From the NCBI GenBank assembly GCA_022819905.1, contig JAJEGJ010000020.1:30280-94279 (forward strand): a DNA stretch of 64,000 nucleotides, given 5' to 3'. Below the pieces are notes generated by a model, which ran no database searches, was not told the origin of the DNA, and saw nothing but the letters and a program-made list of their open reading frames with translations. Both the position numbers and the translations under genes were made by a program. Of the stretch, positions 19,232 through 27,296 are shown one piece after another. This DNA comes from Alphaproteobacteria bacterium (GTDB taxonomy: Bacteria; Pseudomonadota; Alphaproteobacteria; TMED109). The stretch's first letter is position 1. Every line of letters begins with the position of its first letter.

Positions 19232-20029
19232 ATGGGAGCCCGTAAAGTCTTGTATGAGAGAGAGGGTGCGGTTGGCCGCATCCTGCTGAACCGGCCTGAC
19301 GAGGCAAACGCCCTGGATCTCGATACCACGAAGGAGTTGTACGACGCGGCCGTGGCGGCGGCGGGCGACCCGCAGGTCAGGGTGGTGCTGCTGGAGGCCC
19401 GGGGCCCCATGTTCTGCGCTGGCGGTGACCTCAAGCACTTCGTCAGTTTCCATGAACAGCGCTCGGAACTGGGCACGGAGATTCTCCGGATGACCACCTA
19501 TCTCCACGGCGCCATTTCCCACTTCAACCGCATGGCAGCGCCGGTCGTCTGCAAGATTCAGGGAACCGCCGCGGGCGGCGGACTGTCGCTGGCGATGAGC
19601 TGCGACCTGGTGTTCGCAGCCCGCTCGGTGAAGTTCTCCTTGGCCTACACCGCTGCCGGACTGTCTCCTGACGGGAGCTCGACGTACTTCCTGCCTCGGC
19701 TCGTGGGGCTTCGACGGGCGCGCGAGCTCATGTTGACGAATCGTCGCTTTACGGCCGACGAGGCCCTGGCGATGGACATGATCGACCGAGTCTGCGACGA
19801 CGACCAGCTCGATGCAGAGGTGGCTCGGCAGGTCGAGCACCTGGCGGCCGGTCCCACCGAGGCGTACGGAGCAGTCAAGCGTCTGTTGCTGGCTTCGGCC
19901 GGCGGAACACTGGAGAGCCAGATGGACGCGGAATCGCGCGAGATTTCCCGGGCGGTCCAGAGCCCTGACGGCATCGAGGGCGTCGCGGCATTTGCCGAGA
20001 AGCGGGCGCCCGCGTTTGTCGGAGGCTGA
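19232..20029 (+). CDS. Enoyl-CoA hydratase/isomerase (crotonase) family protein
   Basis: Acts on acyl-CoA esters. The 265 residues have both oxyanion-hole segments (FCAGGDLKHF and IQGTAAGGGLSLAM). The position of the first catalytic Glu of true crotonase (after GGG) is Leu-Ser here, while an Asp is present in GLSPDGSSTYFLPRLVG, an arrangement closer to PaaG-type isomerases than to hydratases. The start at 19232 is chosen because AGGAA precedes it and the family N-terminus (VLYEREGAVGRILLNRPDEAN) follows; the open frame upstream overlaps the SDR gene. It is 7 bases ahead of the dehalogenase gene. Confidence 0.88.
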   Translation: MGARKVLYEREGAVGRILLNRPDEANALDLDTTKELYDAAVAAAGDPQVRVVLLEARGPMFCAGGDLKHFVSFHEQRSELGTEILRMTTYLHGAISHFNRMAAPVVCKIQGTAAGGGLSLAMSCDLVFAARSVKFSLAYTAAGLSPDGSSTYFLPRLVGLRRARELMLTNRRFTADEALAMDMIDRVCDDDQLDAEVARQVEHLAAGPTEAYGAVKRLLLASAGGTLESQMDAESREISRAVQSPDGIEGVAAFAEKRAPAFVGG

Positions 20030-20036
20030 CGGGTCC

Positions 20037-20930
20037 ATGGCTGCTGTGAACGAGATTGCCAGCAAGGAACTGCCCAAGAAGCGCATCAAGGTTGCAGGTC
20101 TGGAACTGGCGTACGTCGACGAAGGGAGCGGTGATCCGGTCCTGTTCCTGCACGGGAACCCCACGTCTGCCTATCTTTGGAGAAACATCATCCCGCACCT
20201 GTCAGATCGGGCGCGGTGCCTCGCGCCAGACCTGGTCGGGATGGGGGCTTCCGATCCACTGCCGGAGACCGGACCCGGCACCTACCGGTTTCGCGACCAC
20301 CGCAAGTACGTGGACGGTTTCATCGAGGCCTTGGGTATCGGTGATCGCCTCACGCTCGTGGTGCATGACTGGGGCTCGGCACTCGGCTTCCACTGGGCGG
20401 CCCGGCATCCCGGAGCCGTTCGCGGCATCGCCTACATGGAGGCGATCGTCCGTACCGTGGACTGGGACGAGTGGCCCGAAGCTTCGCGGGGAATCTTCCA
20501 GGGTTTCCGCTCACCGAAGGGGGAGGAGCTCATTCTGGACCGGAACATGTTTGTCGAGCGTGTGCTGCCCGGTTCTGTGCTGCGAAAGATGTCTGACGCG
20601 GAAATGGAGGTTTACCGCCGTCCCTTCGTGCAGCCAGGCGAGTCACGCCGTCCGACGCTCACCTGGCCGCGCGAGATTCCGGTCGGCGGGACACCCGCCG
20701 ATGTCTGCACAATCGTCGAGGAGTACGCGGGCTGGCTGCCGGAAACGGATTTCCCGAAGCTCTTCGTGAACGCGGAACCCGGCGCCATTCTGGTGGGGCC
20801 CCAACGCGAATTCTGCCGGACATGGAGGAACCAGACGGAAGTGACGGTCAAGGGCAGCCATTTCATCCAGGAGGATTCTCCCCATGAGATCGGCCATGCG
20901 CTTCAGGACTGGTTTGACACGCTCCCGTAG
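20037..20930 (+). CDS. Haloalkane dehalogenase (DhaA/LinB-like)
   Basis: Alpha/beta-hydrolase that hydrolyses carbon-halogen bonds of haloalkanes to alcohol and halide. The 297 residues carry all five expected active-site residues: nucleophile Asp111 and halide-binding Trp112 in VVHDWGSALG, halide-binding Asn41 in FLHGNPTSAYLW, acid Glu135 in YMEAI, and His275 in KGSHFIQED. This Asn/Glu arrangement is that of subfamily HLD-II. The lid segment RRPTLTWPREIPVGG is also typical. The ATG lies 7 bases after the crotonase stop. No halide or acid dehalogenase genes were found nearby. It has no signal peptide, so it should be cytosolic. Confidence 0.93.
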   Translation: MAAVNEIASKELPKKRIKVAGLELAYVDEGSGDPVLFLHGNPTSAYLWRNIIPHLSDRARCLAPDLVGMGASDPLPETGPGTYRFRDHRKYVDGFIEALGIGDRLTLVVHDWGSALGFHWAARHPGAVRGIAYMEAIVRTVDWDEWPEASRGIFQGFRSPKGEELILDRNMFVERVLPGSVLRKMSDAEMEVYRRPFVQPGESRRPTLTWPREIPVGGTPADVCTIVEEYAGWLPETDFPKLFVNAEPGAILVGPQREFCRTWRNQTEVTVKGSHFIQEDSPHEIGHALQDWFDTLP

Positions 20931-21312
20931 GCCGCCGGGAATTCGGCAGCCGTGCGGCGCCGGGCCAAACGGCGGGCATCGTCACTTGGCCGGGGCCTTG
21001 CTGGGGGCGGTTCTCATGACCGCCCCGGGTTTGGCGACTGCGGTCGAAACAGCTGCCCACGGGGCACACCTTGCCTGGTGTGCGGGCGTGTCCGAAGTCG
21101 CGTCGGAGGCCGGCGACTCAGCGGCTGCGATGACGCTGATGTCCGAGTTGCGCACGCGGATCGGCGAACTGCAGCTCGATGCGAGCCTTGTGGATCCCGA
21201 GATCGAAAAGGGCAGGCGGGCGGCGCGTGCTTACACCGCCGCCGGCGACGAATCGCGCCTGCGCGATGCACTCGCCGGCTGTCGAACCTCGTTGGCTACC
21301 GGCGCCCACTAG
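20884..21312 (+). CDS. Hypothetical exported protein overlapping the dehalogenase 3' end
   Basis: Unrecognised. The 142 residues have an Arg-rich lead, a hydrophobic core (LAGALLGAVLMTAPGLATA) fitting a signal peptide, and a helical domain with two cysteines (LAWCAGV and LAGCRTS). The start is uncertain: the first ATG lies 47 bases inside the dehalogenase gene in another frame, and later starts are possible. Codon usage in the mature part looks genuine. It converges on the cytochrome gene ending at 21370. Confidence 0.6.
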   Translation: MRSAMRFRTGLTRSRRPPGIRQPCGAGPNGGHRHLAGALLGAVLMTAPGLATAVETAAHGAHLAWCAGVSEVASEAGDSAAAMTLMSELRTRIGELQLDASLVDPEIEKGRRAARAYTAAGDESRLRDALAGCRTSLATGAH

Positions 21313-21369
21313 GCGACCGTTTGGACCCGGCGACGGCCGTCTGCGGTCGTCGCTGTCCGACGGCGCCAG

Positions 21370-21981
21370 TCAGAACGTTATCCCTCGGCAGGCGGCGTAG
21401 TTGCCGGTCCATCCATTGCCTTCCACCTTGAGATCGCCGTGGGTAACCCGCCGGAAGATCGAGTGACAGCGGCCGCATGTGCGGCTCAGCTCACAAACGG
21501 AGCGCTGTGCTGCCGGGCCGTCATCACTGGACAGGGCCTCGACCAGCGAGACGGAGGCGTTGATCGTGTCGTCAAAGTACCGCTGAAACACTCCCGGCAG
21601 TACCCAGATGACCGGTTCTGCCCGAGTCGCCCCGTGCCATCCGCGGTTGGTGTTGGACGGCCAGAGAGTCCGCACATGATCCAGGAGGTCGGCAATGTCG
21701 CGGGCATCGGTGGAAGGCTCGGTCCCGTGGACCAACGCGTAGACCTCCGTGGGCGACATCTGTTCCGGCTGAACGATGATCTGTTCCCCGGTTGCACTGA
21801 CGTCCGCCCGCGATTCCGTGATCAGTGCGGACAGCCGATCGAGGCGTTGCCACATCGCCGCCATGCTCTCGCGGCGAAGATCGATGGTTTCGCTTCCAGA
21901 CGCGGCGGTTTGGGCGGTCGCAGTTTCTGGGACCGTTGCGGCAAGTACCAGCGCGAGCGCGAAGAGACATAGGTAACGCAT
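21370..21981 (-). CDS. Periplasmic c-type cytochrome with a C-terminal haem motif (cytochrome c'-like)
   Basis: The 203 residues start with a signal peptide (MRYLCLFALALVLAATVPETATA). A mostly helical region follows, and one haem-attachment motif CGRCHSIFRR occurs near the C-terminus, the position used by class II cytochromes c'. About 31 residues follow the motif, ending in CRGITF, longer than in classical cytochrome c'. The electron partner is unknown. Maturation would need the Ccm system encoded at the left edge. The ATG at 21981 puts the signal peptide at the N-terminus; ten further upstream codons are open. Confidence 0.78.
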   Translation of the reverse strand: MRYLCLFALALVLAATVPETATAQTAASGSETIDLRRESMAAMWQRLDRLSALITESRADVSATGEQIIVQPEQMSPTEVYALVHGTEPSTDARDIADLLDHVRTLWPSNTNRGWHGATRAEPVIWVLPGVFQRYFDDTINASVSLVEALSSDDGPAAQRSVCELSRTCGRCHSIFRRVTHGDLKVEGNGWTGNYAACRGITF

Positions 21982-22068
21982 CGAATGGTTCCCTGAACAG
22001 ATTTGCCACAAGCTCGTCGGCTTCTGGCCGGACTCAAGTTGGGAAGATGTGCCGATCAGGAGGTCGAG

Positions 22069-22839
22069 TCAACGCGGCGCTCGGCGTCCCGGGCCGGAGC
22101 CCCCGGTCGCGACAGAGGTGAACACGCTTTGGTCGGGCGGTCCGGGCGCGAATTTCCAGGCGGGGCGGGCGCCGGGATCAGCCGGAATCGCGAGCATGGT
22201 GCTGGAAACCGTCCCGAACCCCCGGTGATCAACGGGGATCACCATGCCCGCATCGGGCGCGCCGCCGGGCACCGGAGTCTGCCCAAGCAACTGGGCCCAT
22301 TCCTGCCAAAGATCCCTGTCCGGATCCGGCGCGGCAGCGCGCTCGAACAACGGTTGGTAGGTGCCGATCCGCGCGTGCGACATTGCGTTCAATTCACCGT
22401 TGGCGAGCAGTGAGAGACCGGTTGGAAACTGATGTTGGGTCAGGGTGCCTTGGGCTCGGATCCAAATGGCGGTCTTCCGGTCTGCGATCACGAGGTTGAA
22501 CGGTTTCCATTGCCCTGCGTCCAGTTGCATGACGGCCGCCGCCGCGTCGATCGCCGAAGCATGATCAAGCGCCAGCAAGGGCAGGTCGCCGCGGGTTCGA
22601 AACCCAGGTGTGAGCGGGTCCGGGACGGGGCGATTGAGGAGCATCGCCATGACGTTGGCGTCGTTCACCGCGAACCAGGTCCCGTTCCTCTCCAGGTCGA
22701 CGCCGCCGAATACGGCAGGCCGGGCCGGCCAGTGGCGGGCCGGAGGCTTCCAAGCCCGCGAGACGAGTTCATCGCGATTGGCCCCGATGATCACGGGCCA
22801 GCGATGATCAGGGCGTAAGAGCAGGGCGAGCGTGCACAT
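22069..22839 (-). CDS. NRDE (TANGO2-like) family protein
   Basis: Member of the NRDE domain family, whose eukaryotic relative TANGO2 has been linked to haem and lipid trafficking; the bacterial role is undefined. The 256 residues start MCTLALLLRPDHRWP, with Cys2 as possible N-terminal nucleophile, followed by IIGANRDELVSR, which holds the NRDE signature. GTWFAVNDANVMAMLLNR and the SLLANGELNAMSHAR segment are also typical. The start at 22839 was chosen because MCT is the family N-terminus. Confidence 0.85.
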   Translation of the reverse strand: MCTLALLLRPDHRWPVIIGANRDELVSRAWKPPARHWPARPAVFGGVDLERNGTWFAVNDANVMAMLLNRPVPDPLTPGFRTRGDLPLLALDHASAIDAAAAVMQLDAGQWKPFNLVIADRKTAIWIRAQGTLTQHQFPTGLSLLANGELNAMSHARIGTYQPLFERAAAPDPDRDLWQEWAQLLGQTPVPGGAPDAGMVIPVDHRGFGTVSSTMLAIPADPGARPAWKFAPGPPDQSVFTSVATGGSGPGRRAPR

Positions 22840-23032
22840 CGTGGCCACACCTGGACGGGATCCCCCGGAATCGTACCCAATGAGGTCCCGAGGATCACGC
22901 GACCGGCCGGGTGACGCCGGATCGGGGAACCGTCGCGGACAATCTCGCCGTGAGGCCGGGAAACCTGCGCCTGTCTTTCTGGGCAACCGCGCGAGCGGCC
23001 GTTACACTTCGGGCATCTTGGAGGAGATGCCG

Positions 23033-23452
23033 ATGTCTAACGTCCGACAAGTCCAGAAGCTGGCGCACGCTACCCCGGAAACTGCTCCGAGCGTGCAGGG
23101 CCGGCGCGATTTCTTCACCTACCAGGACTTGGGGGTGACGGAAGCCAGCCTCGGGAAGCTGCGGGCCCAGACCATGACAGCGATCCGTGGCATGACGGAG
23201 CCAACTGGCTGGCACTATCACGATTGTGAAGGTCAGTTCATCTACGCGTTGAAGGGATGGGTGGAGCTGGAGTTTGAAACGGGAGATACGATCCGGCTCG
23301 AGGAAGGTGAATCACTGTTCATCCCAGGCGGGATGCGACACAACGAGATCGGCACATCGGATGACCTGAAGATCTTGGAGCTGTCGATTCCGGCGAAGAT
23401 GGAGACGGTTGCCTGCGATCCACCTGCGACAGGGGCTTCGCCCGGGCGGTAG
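23033..23452 (+). CDS. Cupin-domain protein
   Basis: A small single-domain cupin of 139 residues. The two cupin motifs are visible: GWHYHDCEGQFIYALKG (with His and Glu metal ligands) and IPGGMRHNEI (with the second His). The first motif lacks one of the usual two close histidines' spacing partners but still offers a plausible metal site. GGAGGA ends about 7 bases before the ATG at 23033; an earlier ATG at 23027 lies too close to it. The function is unknown; such proteins are often dioxygenases, isomerases or sensors. Confidence 0.85.
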   Translation: MSNVRQVQKLAHATPETAPSVQGRRDFFTYQDLGVTEASLGKLRAQTMTAIRGMTEPTGWHYHDCEGQFIYALKGWVELEFETGDTIRLEEGESLFIPGGMRHNEIGTSDDLKILELSIPAKMETVACDPPATGASPGR

Positions 23453-23743
23453 CAGCGCAGCCCTGTCGCAGCGAACCGGAAGCGGCCATCTCAGGAGCAC
23501 CGTGCTTCCGGCACGGTGCCGGCTTTGCAGCGTCGCCATCGCCGTGCTTGAGCGACGTCCGCGGTGCGATGACATCGTGGGCATTGCGCCGTACAGTCGA
23601 CCCTGTGGAGTGGCCCATCCGCGAGTTCATCGGGGTGTCAGGCAGAAAGGAATCGACTTTGCATTACAGGATGTTGTTACGAGTACTTCTGAAACGACAG
23701 GTTCACCGATTACACCTCAGAATCCGGGTGGGAGGGGGAGATC

Positions 23744-24064
23744 ATGACCACGTTCGATGATCGCAAGGACGAAGCCGAGAAGAAGTACGTGCACGACCAG
23801 CAACTGCAGTTTCGGGCGGTCGCGCGGCGAAACAAGCTGCTGGGAATGTGGGCTGCGGAGATCATGGGGCGCCCTGAAGCGGAGCGGGCGAGCTATGCGC
23901 AGGAGGTGGTAGAGGCCGATTTCGATGAGCCTGGCGACGCTGACGTGGTTCGGAAGCTGCAGGCCGATTTTGAGGCTGCCGGCATGGGCAAGAGCGAGAG
24001 TGAAATTCGCGCCGAGATGGACCGCCTGCTGGATCAGGCGAAATCCGAGATCATGTCGGAATGA
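23744..24064 (+). CDS. F1-ATPase inhibitor zeta subunit (DUF1476)
   Basis: Alphaproteobacterial inhibitor that binds F1-ATPase and blocks ATP hydrolysis. The 106 residues match the family throughout: MTTFDDRKDEAEKKYVHDQQ, FRAVARRNKLLGMWAAE, then VVEADFDEPGDADVVRKL. The N-terminal segment is the inhibitory part in characterised members. GGAGGGGGAG precedes the ATG. The 3' end overlaps the 3' end of purB on the other strand by 14 bases. The family is essentially limited to alphaproteobacteria and supports that placement. Confidence 0.92.
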   Translation: MTTFDDRKDEAEKKYVHDQQLQFRAVARRNKLLGMWAAEIMGRPEAERASYAQEVVEADFDEPGDADVVRKLQADFEAAGMGKSESEIRAEMDRLLDQAKSEIMSE

Positions 24065-25361
24065 CGGTGGCCCCGAACACGCGTTCGAACACGATGTCGA
24101 CATTGCGCACGTGCCGGGCATCGTCAAAGGCCGCGGCCAAGGCTTCCGGCGCGAGATAGGCGGTCACGTCAGGGTCGCCGCTGAGCAGATCCCGGAAACT
24201 TCCTTCCTTGCTCCAGGCCCGCATCGCATTGCGCTGAACGATGCGGTAAGCGACCTCCCGCGTGGCTCCCGCTTCGGCAAGCGCGAGCAGGACCGCCTGG
24301 CTTGCATGCAGGCCGCCAAGCTGGCCGAGATTTGCTCGCATGTTTTCGGGATACAGCACCAAGTCGCTGATCACATTGGTTAAGCGGGCCAGGGCGAAAT
24401 CAAGCGTGATCGTGGCGTCAGGGGCGATCATGCGCTCGACTGAGGAATGCGAGATATCGCGCTCGTGCCACAAGGCTACGTTCTCCAGGGCCGGAAATGC
24501 CATGGAGCGGACGAGGCGGGCCAATCCGGTCAGGTTTTCCGAAAGCACGGGGTTTCGCTTGTGCGGCATTGCCGAGCTCCCTTTCTGCCGCTCGGAAAAC
24601 GCCTCCTCCACTTCCCGCACCTCGGTTCGCTGCAAATGCCGGATCTCAGTCGCAACCCGCTCAACCGAACTCGCGATGACGGCAAGCGTTGCGAAGTACA
24701 TGGCATGTCGGTCGCGCGGCACGACTTGTGTCGAAACGGGTTCGGGTACGAGCCCCAGCTGACTGGCGACATGTGCCTCGACTTCCGGGGAGATTGAGGC
24801 ATAAGTTCCGACGGCACCGGACATTTTGCATGTCGCGACAGCTTCCCGGGCCGAGCGCAGGCGGTCCCGGTTCCGATCGAATTCCGCGTAGGCCTGCGCG
24901 AACTTGAGGCCCATGGTGGTCGGCTCGGCGTGGATACCGTGTGAGCGGCCAATGCAGACCATGTCCTTGGCCTCGTGCGCCCGAGCGCGAAGGGCGATCA
25001 GGAGTTCGTCCAGGTCTTTCAGCAGAAAATCGGCCGCCCGGGTCAGCTGCACGGCAAGGCACGTATCGAGAACGTCCGACGATGTCATGCCGTGATGCAC
25101 GAAGCGCGATTCTTCTCCGACCTGCTCGGCCAAGCTGGTCAGGAAGGCGACGACGTCATGGCGAACCTCCCGCTCGATGGCGTCGATGCGCGAGATATCG
25201 ACGCGCCCACGCTGCCGCAACTTCTCGGCCACGCCGCGGGGGATGGTGCCCAGCTGTTCCTGCTTTTCGCAGGCTAGGGCCTCGATCTCGAGCCAGATCG
25301 AAAACTTTGTTTCCGGCTCCCAGAGGCGGGCCATCTCGGCGCGGGCGTAGCGGGGAATCAT
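24051..25361 (-). CDS. purB: Adenylosuccinate lyase
   Basis: Cleaves adenylosuccinate and SAICAR in purine synthesis. The 436 residues carry MIPRYARAEMARLWEPE at the start, the catalytic His region VHHGMTSSDVLDT, and the fumarase-superfamily signature GSSAMPHKRNPVLSEN with the mobile catalytic Ser loop. Length and motifs place it in the Bacillus/alphaproteobacterial PurB group. It converges with the zeta-subunit gene, tail to tail. The 202 bases upstream of it contain no recognised element. Confidence 0.95.
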   Translation of the reverse strand: MIPRYARAEMARLWEPETKFSIWLEIEALACEKQEQLGTIPRGVAEKLRQRGRVDISRIDAIEREVRHDVVAFLTSLAEQVGEESRFVHHGMTSSDVLDTCLAVQLTRAADFLLKDLDELLIALRARAHEAKDMVCIGRSHGIHAEPTTMGLKFAQAYAEFDRNRDRLRSAREAVATCKMSGAVGTYASISPEVEAHVASQLGLVPEPVSTQVVPRDRHAMYFATLAVIASSVERVATEIRHLQRTEVREVEEAFSERQKGSSAMPHKRNPVLSENLTGLARLVRSMAFPALENVALWHERDISHSSVERMIAPDATITLDFALARLTNVISDLVLYPENMRANLGQLGGLHASQAVLLALAEAGATREVAYRIVQRNAMRAWSKEGSFRDLLSGDPDVTAYLAPEALAAAFDDARHVRNVDIVFERVFGATVIPT

Positions 25362-25563
25362 CGCAAAGCGTCTCGAAGAATGAAGGTTGCTGCACTCGCG
25401 AGCGTGGGATCGGCCTCGCAGGCGCCGACGGTGTGGCCGAACTTACACACGCGGATTACCGGAAGCGTGGCTCGCGCGAACGCCAGTCTAACGGGACCAG
25501 GTCGGGTGAATGGTATGGACGGGAGTCGAGATACACGTTTCTTGTTGGCAGCGCGCGACACTC

Positions 25564-27135
25564 CTATGCCGCCGCTACGCCGCTGACCGGTGAATACGGA
25601 TGTACGGCGCCGAAACACTCCCCGTCGACCGTGATCGCCACGCCGGAAGGATTGGCGTACATGGAAGGAAACGTGGTCGGACTCCAGGCAGTCGATGGGG
25701 CAACGGTATTGATCGCGGCAGCCACGGCGGTGTCGAGGCGTCCATCATGAACCAGTGTGTCGATGTCGCTCGCGTCGAGTCTTGGATGGGCAAGCGCGGT
25801 TTCCAGGTCCATACCGAAGTCGTTCGTAAAGGATGCGAGCTGAAACACTGCCGGCATGATCTTGCGGCCGCCTGAAGCACCGTATCCAAACCATGGCGCG
25901 CCATTTCGCGTCGCCACCACGGGACACATGTTGGACAACGGACGCTTGCCGGGGGCCAGCGAATTGGGCCTGCCCGGCCGCGGGTCGAACCAGTTGATGC
26001 CGTTGTTCATCAGGATTCCGCTGCTCGGCAGCACCATTCGTGAGCCGAACGGAGACAGCAGTGTCGACGTCAGCATGACGAGGTTGCCATCGGCGTCGGC
26101 TGCGGAGATATGGGTTGTGCAGCTCTGGGTGCCGTCATCACCGGCATGCCCCATGCTTTCGAGCCTTGCCCGATAGGCATCGACCAGCGCTTTGGCGTAG
26201 GCACAATAGGTGTCGGCGTCCGGCTCGCGCGAATCAAAGCCCGGAAGCCGCGACAGGGCCTGCACGAACGTCGGCCCGGCGGTCAGACCTCGGGGTAGAT
26301 GGTAGACCGCTTCCCCGCGTGCGAGCTGGAGCGGCTCCGTGAGTCGGGCCGAATACGCCGCAAGGTCTGCCTCCGAAAGGTAGCCGCCCGCTGCCTGCAC
26401 GTCGGTTGCCACCGACCGGGCCAGCGTTCCTTCATAGAGGCTCCGTGGGCCCTCGTCGGCCAGCACCCGCAACGATTGCGCCAATGCCTGCATCGAAAGA
26501 AACGACGTCGTCGTCTCCGGGAGCATCGACGGCGGCAATCCGCCCGGCAGCCAGACGGCTCCGGAAGCAGGGTACCGGGCCAGCAAACCGGCCTCCGCAG
26601 CAACCTGAAGGGTGGTCCACCACGTCACGCGGTGCCCCCGGTCCGCGAGTTCGATGGCGGGGTGGACGAGATCAGACCACGGCCTGCGCCCGAATGTCGC
26701 AGCCGCCAATCCGTAGCCCGCGACGGCGCCCGGGACTGCTATCGATTTGGGGCCGTGAATGTTGGCGTCGTTCTTCACCTCCGGCCATCCGAACATCTCG
26801 GCCCCGTGGGAGCCGGTCAGCGGGTAGTCGGCAGGGTCGAGCTGACCGGGGGCGACCATGCCGAAGTCGATGACCTTCACGGCGTGCTCTGAAGCGATGT
26901 AGGCAACCATGAAGCCGCCGCCACCCAACCCGCTCATCCACGGCTCAGTGACGGACAGAGCGAGCGCGGTGGCGATGGCCGCATCCACGGCGTTTCCGCC
27001 GCTTTCGAACATGTCCGCGCCGATCCCCGCCGCTTCGGCTTCCTGTGCGACCACGACTCCCTTGCGGCCGCGCCTGGCGGGCTTGGTGATGGTCCAGTTC
27101 TCAAACGGGGCTGGCGACCGCGCGGTGGCGTTCAT
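25564..27135 (-). CDS. Gamma-glutamyltranspeptidase-family Ntn hydrolase
   Basis: The 523 residues form a self-processing precursor. The N-terminal part has SGGNAVDAAIATALALSVTEP and SGLGGGGFMV, which mark the GGT fold. The presumed autocleavage Thr lies in QSCTTHISAADADGN, giving a small subunit of about 190 residues. The usual gamma-glutamyl-binding Arg region and the Ser-Ser motif are less clear, and there is no signal peptide, so it may be a cytosolic GGT-like amidase (as in cephalosporin acylase or related proteins) rather than a classical periplasmic GGT. It is followed on the same strand after 428 bases by purB with a 202-base gap before purB. Confidence 0.82.
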   Translation of the reverse strand: MNATARSPAPFENWTITKPARRGRKGVVVAQEAEAAGIGADMFESGGNAVDAAIATALALSVTEPWMSGLGGGGFMVAYIASEHAVKVIDFGMVAPGQLDPADYPLTGSHGAEMFGWPEVKNDANIHGPKSIAVPGAVAGYGLAAATFGRRPWSDLVHPAIELADRGHRVTWWTTLQVAAEAGLLARYPASGAVWLPGGLPPSMLPETTTSFLSMQALAQSLRVLADEGPRSLYEGTLARSVATDVQAAGGYLSEADLAAYSARLTEPLQLARGEAVYHLPRGLTAGPTFVQALSRLPGFDSREPDADTYCAYAKALVDAYRARLESMGHAGDDGTQSCTTHISAADADGNLVMLTSTLLSPFGSRMVLPSSGILMNNGINWFDPRPGRPNSLAPGKRPLSNMCPVVATRNGAPWFGYGASGGRKIMPAVFQLASFTNDFGMDLETALAHPRLDASDIDTLVHDGRLDTAVAAAINTVAPSTAWSPTTFPSMYANPSGVAITVDGECFGAVHPYSPVSGVAAA

Positions 27136-27296
27136 CAGAACTTCCTCTCAAGCTGAAGCTGGGACTCGGGCCGGCCGGGTTTCGGAACCGTTGGGAGTCC
27201 GCGACGAACGCTTCGTGGCGTCGATTCACCGCGGACAGACATGGGTACGAACGCGCGCGACCCGGAAGTCCGGAGAGACGGCCGTCGCCCCGCTGA

